DNA of 64,000 nt from Elymus sibiricus (taxonomy: Eukaryota; Streptophyta; Magnoliopsida; Poales; Poaceae), in the NCBI GenBank assembly GCA_039707655.1, contig CM077665.1, forward strand, positions 137,225,148 through 137,289,147. The letters are read 5' to 3'. Each line of letters begins with the position of its first letter. Positions within the stretch are counted from its first letter, which is position 1. The translations under genes were made by a program, and so were the position numbers. The notes beneath the pieces were generated by a model, which was not told the origin of the DNA, did not search any database, and saw nothing but the letters and a program-made list of their open reading frames with translations. Below, in pieces: positions 46,723 through 57,880 of this stretch.

Positions 46723-47376
46723 TGAGGGATCACTAGAAGAGTGTCTAGAGGGGGGGGGGGGTGAATAGACTACTAGCAGGAAATTAAAACCCAACCTTTT
46801 CCAAAGTTAATTGGTTGGCAGATTTTAACAGTTTTAGCAAGCTAGCTAGTCTAACAGCCCTACACATGCATGTCAACAAATATGGCAGCGGAAAGTAAAG
46901 ACATTGCACATGAAAGTAAAGAGATGAGATAGGAAGATCAAACGCATGAGGGACACGAAGATTTTTCCCGTGGTTCCGATAGGTGGTGCTATCGTACGTC
47001 CACGTTTATGGAGTCTTCAACCCACGGAGGGTAACGGTCGCGAGAGTCCACGGAGGGCTCCACCCATAAGGGTCCACGAAGTAGCAACCTTGACTATTCC
47101 ATAACGGCTTCCATCCACGAAGGACTAGCCTCACTATGGGTAGATCTTCACGAAGTAGGCGATCTCCTTGCCCTTACAAACTTCTTGGTTCAACTCCACA
47201 ACACGAAGTAGGAGGCTCCCAAGCGACACCTAACCAATCTAGGAGGCACCACCCTCCAAAAGGTAATAGGCTCGGCAATGATGATGAACTCCTTGCTCTT
47301 GTGCTTCAAGATGATAGACTCCTCAACACACAATCTCTCTCTCACAGATTTGGCTTGGTGGAAGAGATGGGATTGG
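46723..47376 (-). repeat. Sirevirus 5' LTR, truncated
   Basis: Matches the first 654 bp of 19577-21118 and stops at GGGATTGGT, after which the plus-strand solo LTR resumes. About 0.9 kb of the LTR is missing, including its transcription-control part and the palindromic repeats. Confidence 0.9.
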
Positions 47377-47432
47377 TGTTGCTATTCCAACCTCTACAAA
47401 ACTGTTGCTACTACTGTTACCGCTACTGTTAC

Positions 47433-48230
47433 TGTCGGGGATATACCCCGCGGTATGACCCGGGGACAGTTAACCTGGCAGACAGTTAACCCGGCAGACA
47501 GTTAACCCGGCACACAGTTAACCCGGCAGACAGTTAACCCGGCAGACAGTTAACCCGGCAGACAGTTATAACCCGGCAGACAGTTATAACCCAGCAGACA
47601 GTTATGACCCGGCAAACAGTTATGACCCGTCAGACAGTTATGACCCGGCAGACAGTTAAGTCCCGGAGACGAGTCCCTGAAGATGAGTCTTGAAGATAAG
47701 TCCTGGTTGTAAGCCGCCCGGTTAAGCCGCCCGGTTAAGCTGCCCGGTTGTAAGCCGCCCGGTTAAGCCGCGCGGTTAAGCCGCCCGTCTTAGATAAGAA
47801 GCCCGGGACTCAGAAGCCCATGAAGAGAAGCCCGCGATGGGAAGTCATAGTAAGTTAAGTCTCAATCCGACTTAGACTCTACATGTAAACCGCCCCTTCA
47901 ACTTATATAAGGAGGGGCGGGTCACCCCAAGAGGGTCAAGTTTTTAGACGTCTCGATAGACAGGTCTTCGACAGACAAGTCATTAGAGATAGTCAGGTTA
48001 GAGGTTCTCGAGATTAGAGGTAGCGACTCCGCACCCTTGTAACCGAGATCGTCATCGTCATCAATACAGACAAGCAGGACGTAGGCTTTTACCTCCATCG
48101 GAGGGGCCGAACCTGGGTAAAACTCGCGTCTCTCGATTCCGACCAACCCCTCTCAAGCCGCCACATAGTTGCGATGGCCTCACACCTAAGTCCACTAACC
48201 CGGACATCTTGCCGTGACAAATCCACGACA
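47433..48230 (+). repeat. LARD-like element 5' LTR
   Basis: 798 bp. Contains tandem ACCCGGCAGACAGTTA units of 14-18 bp (about 47458-47660) and AGCCGCCCGGTTA units (about 47712-47795). A TATA-like ACTTATATAAGG motif is at about 47900-47910. Confidence 0.9.
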
Positions 48231-48232
48231 GT

Positions 48233-48250
48233 TGGCGCCCACCGTGGGGC
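48233..48250 (+). other. Primer-binding site of the LARD-like element
   Basis: TGGCGCCCACCGTGGGGC lies two bases after the 5' LTR, the usual position for the tRNA primer site. Confidence 0.8.
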
Positions 48251-51200
48251 AGCGCACGGTGGTATTGTGATCTTGGAGGGAGCCCTCCCAGGGATCGAGA
48301 AGTTCGTGGTCAGCTGGAGCCTCACTTTTGTTGCGCGCGGGCCTGCCGCGGTCACTTCCGCCGCCGTGACCTCGTCTCGCCTCGCTGCCTTCACCGTCGT
48401 GATTGGCCCCGCCGACCCGCATCCACGGCGCCCGAGCCGCCCCGCCCCGCCTCGCCTGCACACCAAGCCGCTCCTGTCTCACACCGACCCCCGCCAGGGA
48501 GCCGCTTCAGCCACCTGCGCCAACTCGCCGTCGCCTCGTCGACCCATCGTTTCGGCGAGCCCGCGGCGTCCTGACCCGCCTCGCCTTTCACCCCGAGCCG
48601 CGCCGGGCCTCGCCTTCTCCGCATCTGCCGCACGCGCCCTGAATTACCGGCTCTGCCCCACCTGCTTCGCCACCGCTGTGCTCTCGCCCTGCCTCCTGAG
48701 GCGCCCAATCGCTGGCTCCCCATCACTCCAGCAGCTAGCTCTGGCCGGAAAAGAAAAATAAGCAGTGAGCCGGTTTAAAAAAAAAGGGGATGGTGAGTCG
48801 GGTACAAAAAACGGGGACCCGCCTCGTCAACACGCCGTGGTCCTTCACCGCCTCAAGTCGCCCCGCCGGACTTCTTTGACGCGACGCCGTAACCGCCAAG
48901 CCGCCCCGGCCCGGCGCCGTCTCTGAGCCGCCGTGGCCGAGTCGCCGCCTCCGCCGTCACGGTTGCGACATCACGCTGAGCCATACTCGCTCGGCCTTAT
49001 TCTGAGTCGCCGCACGTCCACCACGAGCCGTCTTCTGCCTCAACATCCGCGGTCTCGCCTCGAGCTATTTTTCGCCGCTACGGCTCGCCACCTCCACTGC
49101 GGCCTCGAGAGAGTGGTTCAATCGCTATTGAAAGTACGGGAGATGATCCACGGACGCATGCAAGACGCGGCCCCCGCGGTCTGGTCTACATCAACACACC
49201 GGTGCCGCGTCTGCTCACTTGAACCGCCCAACGGACGCGCGCAAGCCGCCGTGCCCGCGGTCCGATTTTCATCGACTCATCGGTGCAGGGCTCGCCTTTC
49301 TGAGCCGCCCAATAGACGCGCCTTCAGCACATTCAAGTGCTTCCGGTGTCAACCATATGCCGGTTTATGCCACGGTCAAGTATGGAGAATCTCAAGCCAA
49401 CTCTTCGAGTCGTCTTAAGACTCGGGGGCTACAGGCATGATTCAGCAAATGTTGCTAGTTTCAGCAAATTCAAGAACCCCGGATCACCCGATCTCGGGGG
49501 CTACTGCCACATTGGTGAAAGTTTAAAGGCTGTCAGAAAAATTCCGGCACAAGCATCCGGTTCAAAAGGAATTCATCTCTCGCAAGTTCGAGTTTTCAGA
49601 AAATTGCCCAAGAGGACGAGCCGCCATGATGCACCGTTCAAACATGGGTGCCCGGATTCATTGGATCATCATAAAGTCACTTGGAGGCTTCTGTCGTTTC
49701 TTCATACAAGATGGCGGCTTGCCCAAGATGGCGGCTTACAAGATGGTGCAACAATGTTGATATTTCAACAAGGTCATTTGGGGGCTTCCAACCCACCGGG
49801 TTTAGCTTACACACCCTCTTGATCGGCTCTTTAGCCACCGTAAGGCCGGGTTGTATACCCAAAAGTTGACTCCGTCAACAAGGTCATTTGGGGGCTTTCA
49901 ACCCAAAGGGTTAAAGCTTCAACCCTCAAGATCAGGCTTTTCAGCCACTGTAAGGCGGGTCGTGGACCCAAATTTTGACTCCGTCAACCAGATCACTAGG
50001 GGTGCAGCGAGTTGTACACTTACCCCCTTTTTGATGGCCTCTCCAACAGGTGACCCGCCGAACGCTTATCAGTTAATCTGGCCAAGAGACCCTGAGCACT
50101 GGTTAAGGTTCAAACGGCGGACTGTGTCATCTGAGAGGGGGCTTTCGGGCCCTAGGGATACTCATGCCCTGCTGTGTCTCTTGCTGGGACGCTGCGCTCA
50201 TCAATCCTCGCCTGGAAACCGAGTATTGTTATGAGTTCAAGTAGCGAGTCCACCCAGCGGAACCAGCGTCCGTGTCTCTTTCTGGGACGTTGCGCTCATC
50301 AATTTTCGCCTGGAAACCGAGTATTGTTATGAGTTCAAGCAATGAGTCCACCCAGCAGAACCGGCAGATGTGTCTCTTTCTGGTTCGTTGCGCTCTTATC
50401 AGTTAATCTCGCCTAGAGACCCTGAACCGCTCAAAGGAGTTGACGGTCACTCTCGTTAGAGACCCTGCACTGGTATGAGTTCAAGCATCGAGTCCAGCCA
50501 GGAAGAACCATCATATGAGTTTTTTGGCAACAAAAAGGAAGGAAAGCAAGAACATCATACATTCCATCCTACATTGCATCATACATGGCATCATCATTGC
50601 ATCATCTTACCATGCATCATATATGCATGGATATCCTGGTTTATATTGCAGGAACCTGGTTTTTTCAAACCGGGTTATATTATTCAAATCTTAAATAGCC
50701 AACATGGCTGGATTTTTCATTATGGTTGTCATAACCAGCATTGGATGATTGAGGTTTTCAAAGCCCCTTCAGAGTAATGGCTATTATTCCTTTGTCCAAA
50801 GAATACCAGCTTACAACAAGGAGCATGGTTCAACATTGATATGCAAGGCTTTCAGCAAAATCATCAGGAGAGGGGATAAGTTTTTATTCTGCAATGGAAG
50901 GAATAGTCCCGAATCGTTGCATGCATACGACCGGCACTTGGGGAACACATTATTCAAGTGCAGTTTATATCAAATATGCAAGTCCCATGTCACTGCAAGC
51001 ACGTACCACGGCACTTGGGGGCTAATGCAAGTTGTTTTTCAAGTCATTACATTGTCAACAGACCCCGTTATTTCAAAGGAGATGAGTCGGCCTCTATATC
51101 TTTTTCTAAGTCCCAGCCCAGTATTGTCTTACTGAGCCGGCCCTTGGGGGCTACACATTGCTCCTCAAGTCTATGTGATCAGATATACAACAAGTTCCTG

Positions 51201-51701
51201 CTCATTATTGCATAATGACCCGGTCCTTGGGGGCTACACTGGCTGAAGTTTTATGAGCATAAGACATTTACAAGTCCCAGGTTGCTGCAGGCAAGACAAC
51301 CCGGTACTTGGGGGCTACATATGTGGAACATTCAACTTATGACTGGTGACTCAGACGAGCAATCCAGATTTCTCTAGAGTTGCAATATTTATATTGAAGC
51401 AAGTCTTAAGGCTATCACTACGTTTCCCCTCTTAAGACTTGGGGGCTACAGGCAATATGAATATGAGGAAGATATGCCTTCAAATTCTCAGTTATGAGGG
51501 AGCCAGACGAATTTTTCAAACCAAGGCAGTTGATAATAAGGGTTATTTTTTCTACAAGGAATCAGCATCAGTGTATTAATATGACAGAGTTTCAGAATTT
51601 TCAGGAGCTGGTCAACTGGTATTTTTGAGTGAACCGGTCCCTTTACATATTCTTACTTCAAGAGGTTACCATGAATAAATTCAAGCTAACCTGGGGGCTA
51701 A
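48251..51701 (+). other. Interior of the LARD-like element, no recognisable protein
   Basis: GC-rich first part (48251-49300) with low-complexity Pro/Arg/Ala frames, then AT-richer DNA. A CTTGGGGGCTA-like motif recurs about ten times (about 49421, 49493, 49770, 49889, 51014, 51145, 51217, 51307, 51438 and 51691), each resembling the polypurine tract. Near-duplicate segments occur at 49755-49850 and 49878-49960 (GTCAACAAGGTCATTTGGGGG) and at 50190-50300 (GGACGTTGCGCTCATCAAT type). Confidence 0.8.
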
Positions 51702-52485
51702 TGTCGGGGATATACCCCGCGGTATGACCCGGGGACAGTTAACCCGGCAGACAGTTAACCCGGCACACAGTTAACCCGGCTTACAGTTAACCCGGCAGAC
51801 AGTTATAACCCGGCAGACAGTTATAACCCGGCAGACAGTTATAACCCAGCAGACAGTTATGACCCGGAAGATAGTTATGACCCGTCAGACAGTTATGACC
51901 CGGCAGATAGTTAAGTCCCGGAGACGAGTCCCTTAAGATGAGTCTTGAAGATAAGTCCTGGTTGTAAGCCGCCCGGTTAAGCCGCCCGGTTAAGCTGCCC
52001 GGTTGTAAGCCGCCCGGTTAAGCCGCCCGGTTAAGCCGCCCGTCTTAGATAAGAAGCCCGGGACTCAGAAGCCCATGAAGAGAAGCCCGCGATGGGAAGT
52101 CATAGTAAGTTAAGTCTCAATCCGACTTAGACTCTACATGTAAACCGCCCCTTCAACTTATATAAGGAGGGGCGGGTCACCCCAAGAGGGTCAAGTTTTT
52201 AGACGTCTCGATAGACAGGTCTTCGACAGACAAGTCATTAGAGATAGTCAGGTTAGAGGTTCTCGAGATTAGAGGTAGCGACTCCGCACCCTTGTAACCG
52301 AGATCGTCATCGTCATCAATACAAACAAGCAGGACGTAGGCTTTTACCTCCATCGGAGGGGCCGAACCTGGGTAAAACTCGCGTCTCTCGATTCCGACCA
52401 ACCCCTCTCAAGCCGCCACATAGTTGCGATGGCCTCACACCTAAGTCCACTAACCCGGACATCTTGCCGTGACAAATCCACGACA
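51702..52485 (+). repeat. LARD-like element 3' LTR
   Basis: 784 bp, colinear with the 5' LTR but with fewer or rearranged ACCCGGCAGACAGTTA units (51728-51915). The remainder is nearly identical. Confidence 0.9.
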
Positions 52486-52700
52486 GTTACTGTCACTACT
52501 GCTACCAAACTATCATATTACTGTGCTACTGATTACTCTGCTGCAGATATTTAATCTCCAGGTGTGGTTGAATTGACAACTCAACTGCTAATACTCTCAA
52601 GTATTCTTTGGCTCCCCTTGTGTCGAATCTATAAATTTGGGTTGAATACTCTACCCTCGAAAACTGTTGCGATCCCCTATACTTGTGGGTTATCAACCAG

Positions 52701-53247
52701 CAAGCCTACGAAGGAATTACTCACTCCCGGTGGGGATCATCATGGAATTGGCGATGGAGAAGGGTTGGTGATGATGAAGACCGAAGATTCCCCTCTCCGG
52801 AGCCCCAAACGGGCTCCAGATCTGGCCTCCCGATGAAGAACATGAGGTGGCGGCGGCTCCATATCGTAAAACGCGATGAAACTTTCTCCTTGATTTTTTT
52901 CCTCCGAAAATAGGAATTTATAGTGGCGGAATTAGGGTCAGTGGGGCCACGAGATGGGCACAACCCACCAGGGCGTGCCCAAGGGGCCTGGCGCGCCCTG
53001 GTGGGTGCTGCTCACCCTGGCCCCCTCTTCGGTGGATTTTGGCTCCAATAATTCTTATATATTCTGAAATAATTCTCCAAAAAGTTTCGTTCCATTCCGA
53101 GAACTTTTATTTCCGCACAAAAACAACACCATGGTAGTTCTGCTGAAAACAGCATCAGTCCAGGTTAGTTCCATTCAAATCATGTAAATTAGAGTCCAAA
53201 ACAAGGGCAAAAGAGTGAGGAAAAGTAGATACGTTGGATACGTATCA
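52701..53247 (-). repeat. TGATACGT-family LTR, second piece (minus orientation)
   Basis: Continues the LTR piece 16842-18843 after the solo-LTR insertion and ends GATACGTATCA. It is the inverse of 18844-19390 with scattered substitutions. A CACCAGGGCGTGCC / GGCGCGCCCTGGTG inverted pair lies at about 52967-53005. Confidence 0.88.
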
Positions 53248-55388
53248 ACTCCCCCAAGCTTAAACCTTTGCTTGTCCTCAAGCAATTCAGTTGACAAACT
53301 GAAAGTGATAAAGAAAAACTTTTATGAACTCTTTTGTTCTTGTTTACATATATATGCTTAAGTAGCACCCAGGTTTTCAGCAAAGATTATGACTAACCAT
53401 GCCAACAATAAATCTTAGAAATTATATTAACTCATATCAATAACATAAGCAACTAGCGAGCAATAATAAGATATCTCAAGCACCAACACTTTGTCAAAAC
53501 AATCATGATACAATATGACAATAGTGGTATCTCGCTAGCCCTTTCCGAGACCGCAAAACATAAATGCAGAGCACCTCCAAAGTTCAAGCAGCGACTAAAC
53601 ATTGTACTTCATGGTAGAAAAGATCCAGTCATGCTGCACCCAACATCAACTATACACAATGCATGAGGATGACAATAGTGCTCTCAGGTCTGGCGCTTAT
53701 TTGAGAAGATGATGACTCAACATAAAAATAAATAGATAGTCCCTTCGCAGAGGGAAGCATGGATTTGCAGCGGTGCCAGAGCTCAAAGTTTAAAACAGAG
53801 ATAGATATAATTTGGGAGGTACACCCTTCCTGTCAACGTCACGACCAAGAGTTATCAATATCTTCCATGCTAAACAAATTAGCGGCGGTTCCCAAGCGGT
53901 AAAATTAACGCTTTACTCCCCCTCCACCAACAATCACACTCCACGGCTAGCCGCATCCACGGGTACCATCCAAACCAACAACATTCCTGGGAGAGTTTTG
54001 TTTAATTATTTTTGATTTCGGGACTAGGAATCCCTATTACCGCCCCTCTCGTGTAAGGACAAGTGAATAAACACTTATCATGAGAATAACCCGCTTAGCA
54101 TGGAAGATACTGACCGCCCCCTGTCGCTCCATGAGCGGTCCAGGCACACAAAACAGATGTTCATTTGAATTTTTTAGAGATGGCACATGCAAATTTAGTT
54201 GGAACGACAGGGTAATACTGCATATAGGTAGATATAGTGGACTCATCGGGCACAACTTGGTTTAAGGGTTTTGATGCACAAGCAGTATTCCCGCTTAATA
54301 CAGGCGAATGCTAGCAACTAGATTGAGAAGCGGCCAGCTAGAGAGCAAAGACGGTCATGAACATGCATTACATATAATCAACATTGAGTACTAGCATGAG
54401 TAGGATATGGACACCATGAACATAAATATCATGAAGGCTATATTGGTTTTGATTCAACTACATTCGTGAACATGTGCCAAGTCAAGCCAGTTGAAACATT
54501 CAGAGGAGGATACCATATCATCATACCGCATCACAACCATTTTAATGCATGTTGACACCCAAGATAAATCATTATCCACTCCTAGCTACTTAAGCATGGC
54601 ATGAACAACTATAATATCTAATGGTCATTGCAAACATGTTTGATCATAATAGGCTGAATCAAGGATACTAGGTTAAACATATTTACAAAAACAAAAACAA
54701 GTTGAGTTCATACCCGCTCTTCTCTGCCACAGTCAGTTCATCAAATATCGTCATTATTGCCTTTCACTTGCACGACCGAATGATAAGAAGATAAAAATAA
54801 TGCAAGAGTGTCGTGGACTAAGCTGGAATCTGCAACATTTATTCAAGAGGAAAAGACAGGGTAATATGGGCTCTTTGTTAGATAAACAATAATGCAGATG
54901 AGAGCCACTCAACAATTTCATTGTGGTCTTCTCCTTGGTAAGAATCAAATAAAAGGAAAAGAATTTCAGAGAAACACACACTGAATTTTTTTTGAGTTCT
55001 TGTTTTTTCTTGAAGAAAGCCAATTAAGGAGAAAAGGCAAAAATGAGGAAAAACTATTTACACGGGAAAGCTCCCAACAAGTAAAAGAAGAAGCGATAAA
55101 TCTTTTTGGGTTTTCTTTTAATGCAACAATTAAACTAAGCTAGAAAGAAAAACTAAAAAGAAGTAGGAAATATTTTTGGATTTTCTCAAAGTTTTTCAAA
55201 CACACTAGAAGAAAGCGAGAAAAGAAATTTAGCATGGATATTACAATGAAAAAGTATGAACACCGACAACCAGAACGAAATGTGTGAACATGAATGTAAT
55301 GTCGGTGGAAATACATACTCCCCCAAGCTTAGGCTTTTGGCCTAGCTTGGTAATCACCATCCGTATGAATAATAATCTGGGCGATGGC
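53248..55388 (-). other. 3' non-coding region of the TGATACGT-family element
   Basis: Starts with the polypurine tract (GCTTGGGGGAGT on the minus strand, 53248-53260). A second, similar tract (CTAAGCTTGGGGGAGTATG) lies at about 55318-55336. Between them is AT-rich DNA without known domains; a short frame at 55023-54754 is not convincing. Confidence 0.7.
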
Positions 55389-56027
55389 TCATCGAGGCCC
55401 TCGAAGCAACCTCCGCGGCTCTCCTGGCAGGTTCAACCTCCGCGTTGTACACATGAGCTTCGCTCTCAAGAACATAATATCTTCCCCTAGTGTGAAAATC
55501 AAAGAGAGCAGGAGCAGGCAAAGCAACAGGCACAACATTTTTTTATTAAATCTCAAGTTATAGGTGTAGTTGGTGGTCGTACCCGTAAGGAACTTATGAC
55601 GCTTCATGGCATCAAAGTCTAAATACTGAGTGGGTAGGATGGGGTCATTAGGCCAGGGTGAAACATTTAATCTCTCAGCCACACGGGAGGCATAAATTCC
55701 TCCATAAAAATTACCACTAGCAGCATTAAGCTGCAACCTCCGTGCAACAATTGCACCAAGATTATAATCCTTATTCCTAGTTATGGCAGTGTGTAAGAGA
55801 CTCAAATCATGAGCACACAGTGTGCTACAATCTTGTTTGCCTACAATACATTTACCGTTAAAGAGCGCAAAATATTGTAGTGATGGAAAATGGATGCTGT
55901 TAATTCTCCCTTGTGTAACCCCCCTATCTTCGCCAAAGCAAAGATTAACTAAAAATGATTCGTACTCAGATTTTGTTGGTTCATCGAAGGAACCCTCATA
56001 TGGAAGTTTGCATGCTTCGCTAAACAT
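55389..56027 (-). CDS. Extra ORF of the TGATACGT-family element, unknown function
   Basis: A 212-codon frame in the element's sense strand, between pol (outside the window) and the 3' polypurine tract. It begins MFSEACKLPYEGSF. Visible features: a middle portion with HDLSLLHTAITRNKDYNLGA and YGGIYASRVAERL, a hydrophobic leucine-rich run near residues 163-177, and a basic C-terminus. I do not recognise a named family; it loosely resembles plant transposon-encoded accessory proteins carried by some Gypsy elements. The ATG at 56027 follows in-frame stop codons, so the start is plausible. It is the only sizeable frame in this element's visible interior. Confidence 0.45.
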   Translation of the reverse strand: MFSEACKLPYEGSFDEPTKSEYESFLVNLCFGEDRGVTQGRINSIHFPSLQYFALFNGKCIVGKQDCSTLCAHDLSLLHTAITRNKDYNLGAIVARRLQLNAASGNFYGGIYASRVAERLNVSPWPNDPILPTQYLDFDAMKRHKFLTGTTTNYTYNLRFNKKMLCLLLCLLLLSLIFTLGEDIMFLRAKLMCTTRRLNLPGEPRRLLRGPR

Positions 56028-56106
56028 TTCTAATACGTGCTTTTCTTTAATGCCTTTTAGCTAGGCATGATGATTTCAATGATGCTCACATAGGAATAGT
56101 ATTTTA

Positions 56107-57848
56107 TGTTGGGGAACGTAGTAATAATTCAAAATTTTCCTACGTGTCACCAAGATCAATCTAGGAGATGCTAGCAATGAGAGAGAGGGAGTGCATCTTC
56201 ATACCCTTGAAGATCGCTAAGCGGAAGCGTTGCAAAGAAAGCGGTTGATGGAGTCATACTCGCGGCGATTCAAATCGCGGAAGATCCGATCCAAGCGCCG
56301 AATGGACGGCGCCTCCGCGTTCAACACACGTACAGCCCGGGGACGTCTCCTCCTTCTTGATCCAGCAAGGGGGAGGAGAAGTTGAGGGAGAGCTCCGGCA
56401 GCACGACGGCGTGGTGGCGGTGGAGCTCGTGGTTCTCCCGCAGAGCTTCGCTAAGCACTACGGAGGAGGAGGAGGTGTAGGAGGAGGGAGGGCTGCGCCA
56501 GGGGCAAGGGGTGCAGCTCCCATGCGCCTCCCCACTATATATAGGGGTGGAGGGGGCTGGTTTCTTGCCCTCCAAGTCCATTGGGGCATTGGCAAAGGTG
56601 GGAGGAAAGAAATCCCATCCTTTCCCTTCCCCACCGATTGTTATCCCCCCTTTTTAGGGATCTTGATCTTATCCCTTCGGGATATGATCTTATTCCTTCT
56701 AAGGGGGGATCTTGGTGCGCCTTGACTAGGGGTGTGGGGCCTTGCTCCCACTACCCACGTTCATGTGGGTCCCCCCATGCAGGTGGGCCCCACTCCGGAA
56801 CCTTCTAGAACCTTCCCGGTACAATACTGAAAAATCCCAAACATTTTTCGGTGGCCAAAATAGGACTTCCCATATATAGATCTTTACCTCCGGACCATTC
56901 CGGAACTCCGCGTGATGTATGGGATCTCATCCGGGACTCCGAACAACTTTCGGTAACCACATACAATTCCCATTACAACTCTAGCGTCACCGAACCTTAA
57001 GTGTGTAGACCCTATGGGTTCGGGAACCATGCAGACATGACCAAGACACCTCTCCGGCCAATAACCAATAGCGGGATCTGGATACCCATATTGGCTCCCA
57101 CATGTTCCACGATGATCTCATCGGATGAACCACGATGTCGGGGATTCAATTAATCCCGTATACAATTCCCTTTGTCCATCGGTATGTTACTTGCCCGAGA
57201 TTCGATCGTCGGTATCCCTATACCTTGTTCAATCTCGTTACCGGCAAGTCTCTTTACTCGTTCCGTAACACATGATCCCGTGACTAACTCCTTAGTCACA
57301 TTGAGCTCATTATGATGATGTATTACTGAGTGGGCCCAGAGATACTTCTCCGTCACACGGAGTGACAAATCCCAGTCTCGATTCGTGCCAACCCAACAGA
57401 CACTTTCGGAGATACCTGTAGTGCACCTTTATAGTCACCTAGTTACGTTGTGACATTTGATACACCCAAAGCATTCCTACGGTATCCGGGAGTTGCACAA
57501 TCTCATGGTCTAAGGAAATGATACTTGACATTAGAAAAGCTCTAGCAGACGAACTACACGATCTTGTGCTATGCTTAGGATTGGGTCTTGTCCATCACAT
57601 CATTCTCCTAATGATCTGATCCCGTTATCAACGACATCCAATGTCCATGGTCAGGAAACCATGACCATCTATTGATCAACGAGCTAGTCAACTAGAGGCT
57701 CACTAGGGACATGGTGTGGTCTATGTATTCACACATGTATTACGGTTTCCGGTTAATACAATTATAGCATGAACAATAGACAATTATCATGAACAAGGAA
57801 ATATAATAATAACCATTTTATTATTGCCTCTAGGGCATATTTCCAACA
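56107..57848 (-). repeat. Angela-like 3' LTR
   Basis: 1,742 bp, TGTTGGGGAACGTAG ... CATATTTCCAACA on the plus strand, with a TATA box (tatatata, 56536-56543) for minus-strand transcription. Confidence 0.93.
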
Positions 57849-57860
57849 GTCTCCCACTTG
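57849..57860 (-). other. Polypurine tract of the right-hand Angela-like element
   Basis: AAGTGGGAGAC on the minus strand abuts the 3' LTR. Confidence 0.8.
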
Positions 57861-57880
57861 CACTAGAGTCAATAATCTAG

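Larger units (their letters stand above)
19577..47376 (-). mobile_element. Sirevirus-type Copia element, minus orientation, with nested RTE, Angela and CACTA insertions
   Basis: The 3' LTR is 19577-21118 (TGAGGGATCAC ... TGCTTTCA on the plus strand) and the truncated 5' LTR is 46723-47376. The polypurine tract abuts the 3' LTR. A primer-binding site matching initiator-Met tRNA (TGGTATCAGAGC on the minus strand, from 46720) lies two bases from the 5' LTR. The internal region has one gag-pol frame with two stops and a long 3' non-coding region with repeated polypurine motifs, a known Sirevirus signature. Over the shared 650 bp the LTRs differ at roughly a dozen sites, about 2% by eye. The left candidate target duplication is TAGTC (19572-19576); the right one is lost with the deleted LTR end. 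Confidence 0.9.
47433..52485 (+). mobile_element. Non-autonomous LTR retrotransposon (LARD-like), 5,053 bp
   Basis: LTRs 47433-48230 and 51702-52485 (TGTCGGGGATATACCCC ... AATCCACGACA) flanked by GTTAC (47428-47432 and 52486-52490). A primer-binding site TGGCGCCCACCGTGGGGC begins at 48233 and a polypurine-like CTGGGGGCTAA precedes the right LTR. The 3.5-kb interior has no GAG, protease, integrase or RT motif, so it would need enzymes from another element. The GGCGCC primer site is typical of several Triticeae Gypsy families; superfamily is otherwise undetermined. Outside the LTR tandem repeats I count about three single-base differences between the LTRs. Confidence 0.9.
18844..52695 (+). mobile_element. 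Solo LTR of the TGATACGT family, plus orientation, interrupted by two elements
   Basis: Begins TGATACGTCTCCAACG at 18844 and ends GTGGGTTATCA at 52695, with ACCAG on both sides (18839-18843 and 52696-52700). The LTR pieces are 18844-19576, 47377-47432 and 52491-52695; the gaps hold the Sirevirus and the LARD-like element. It sits inside an LTR of its own family in inverse orientation. About 0.4 kb of LTR is missing between the first two pieces, judged against the inverse copy (about 18235-18631). One LTR with matching target duplications indicates a solo LTR left by LTR-LTR recombination. Confidence 0.85.
16842..56106 (-). mobile_element. LTR retrotransposon (probably Gypsy), minus orientation, heavily nested; 3' LTR and part of the internal region visible
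   Basis: The 3' LTR runs TGATAACCCACAAG ... GATACGTATCA on the plus strand in two pieces, 16842-18843 and 52701-53247. They are separated by a same-family solo LTR inserted in the opposite direction; the first piece also holds a hAT-like element. Without insertions the LTR is about 1.4 kb. A polypurine tract (GCTTGGGGGAGT on the minus strand) abuts it at 53248. Internal sequence continues to 56106, where another Angela-like element interrupts it. No pol domains are in view, so Gypsy assignment rests on resemblance to common Triticeae LTRs and is unproven. ATGAG (16837-16841) is the candidate left target duplication. Confidence 0.75.

Noticed and set aside
48174..48761. 195-codon frame at the start of the LARD-like interior as a possible GAG
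   Set aside because: It begins inside the LTR, crosses the primer-binding site, is Pro/Arg/Ala-rich, and shows no GAG or zinc-knuckle motif.
48933..49822. Overlapping plus-strand frames of about 160 codons in the LARD-like interior
   Set aside because: Low-complexity and mutually overlapping, without recognised domains; repeat-derived.
16842..53247. Reading the two TGATACGT-family LTR copies as the two LTRs of one element
   Set aside because: They are in opposite orientation, and ACCAG duplications bound only the plus-strand copy; an inverse solo-LTR insertion explains the order better.
56321..56581. Short frames inside the Angela-like LTRs (also at 2541-2759, 12318-12560, 26044-26514, 32836-33306 and 63257-63622)
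   Set aside because: They recur in each LTR copy but lie in promoter and leader sequence, change frame between copies, and show no domain.
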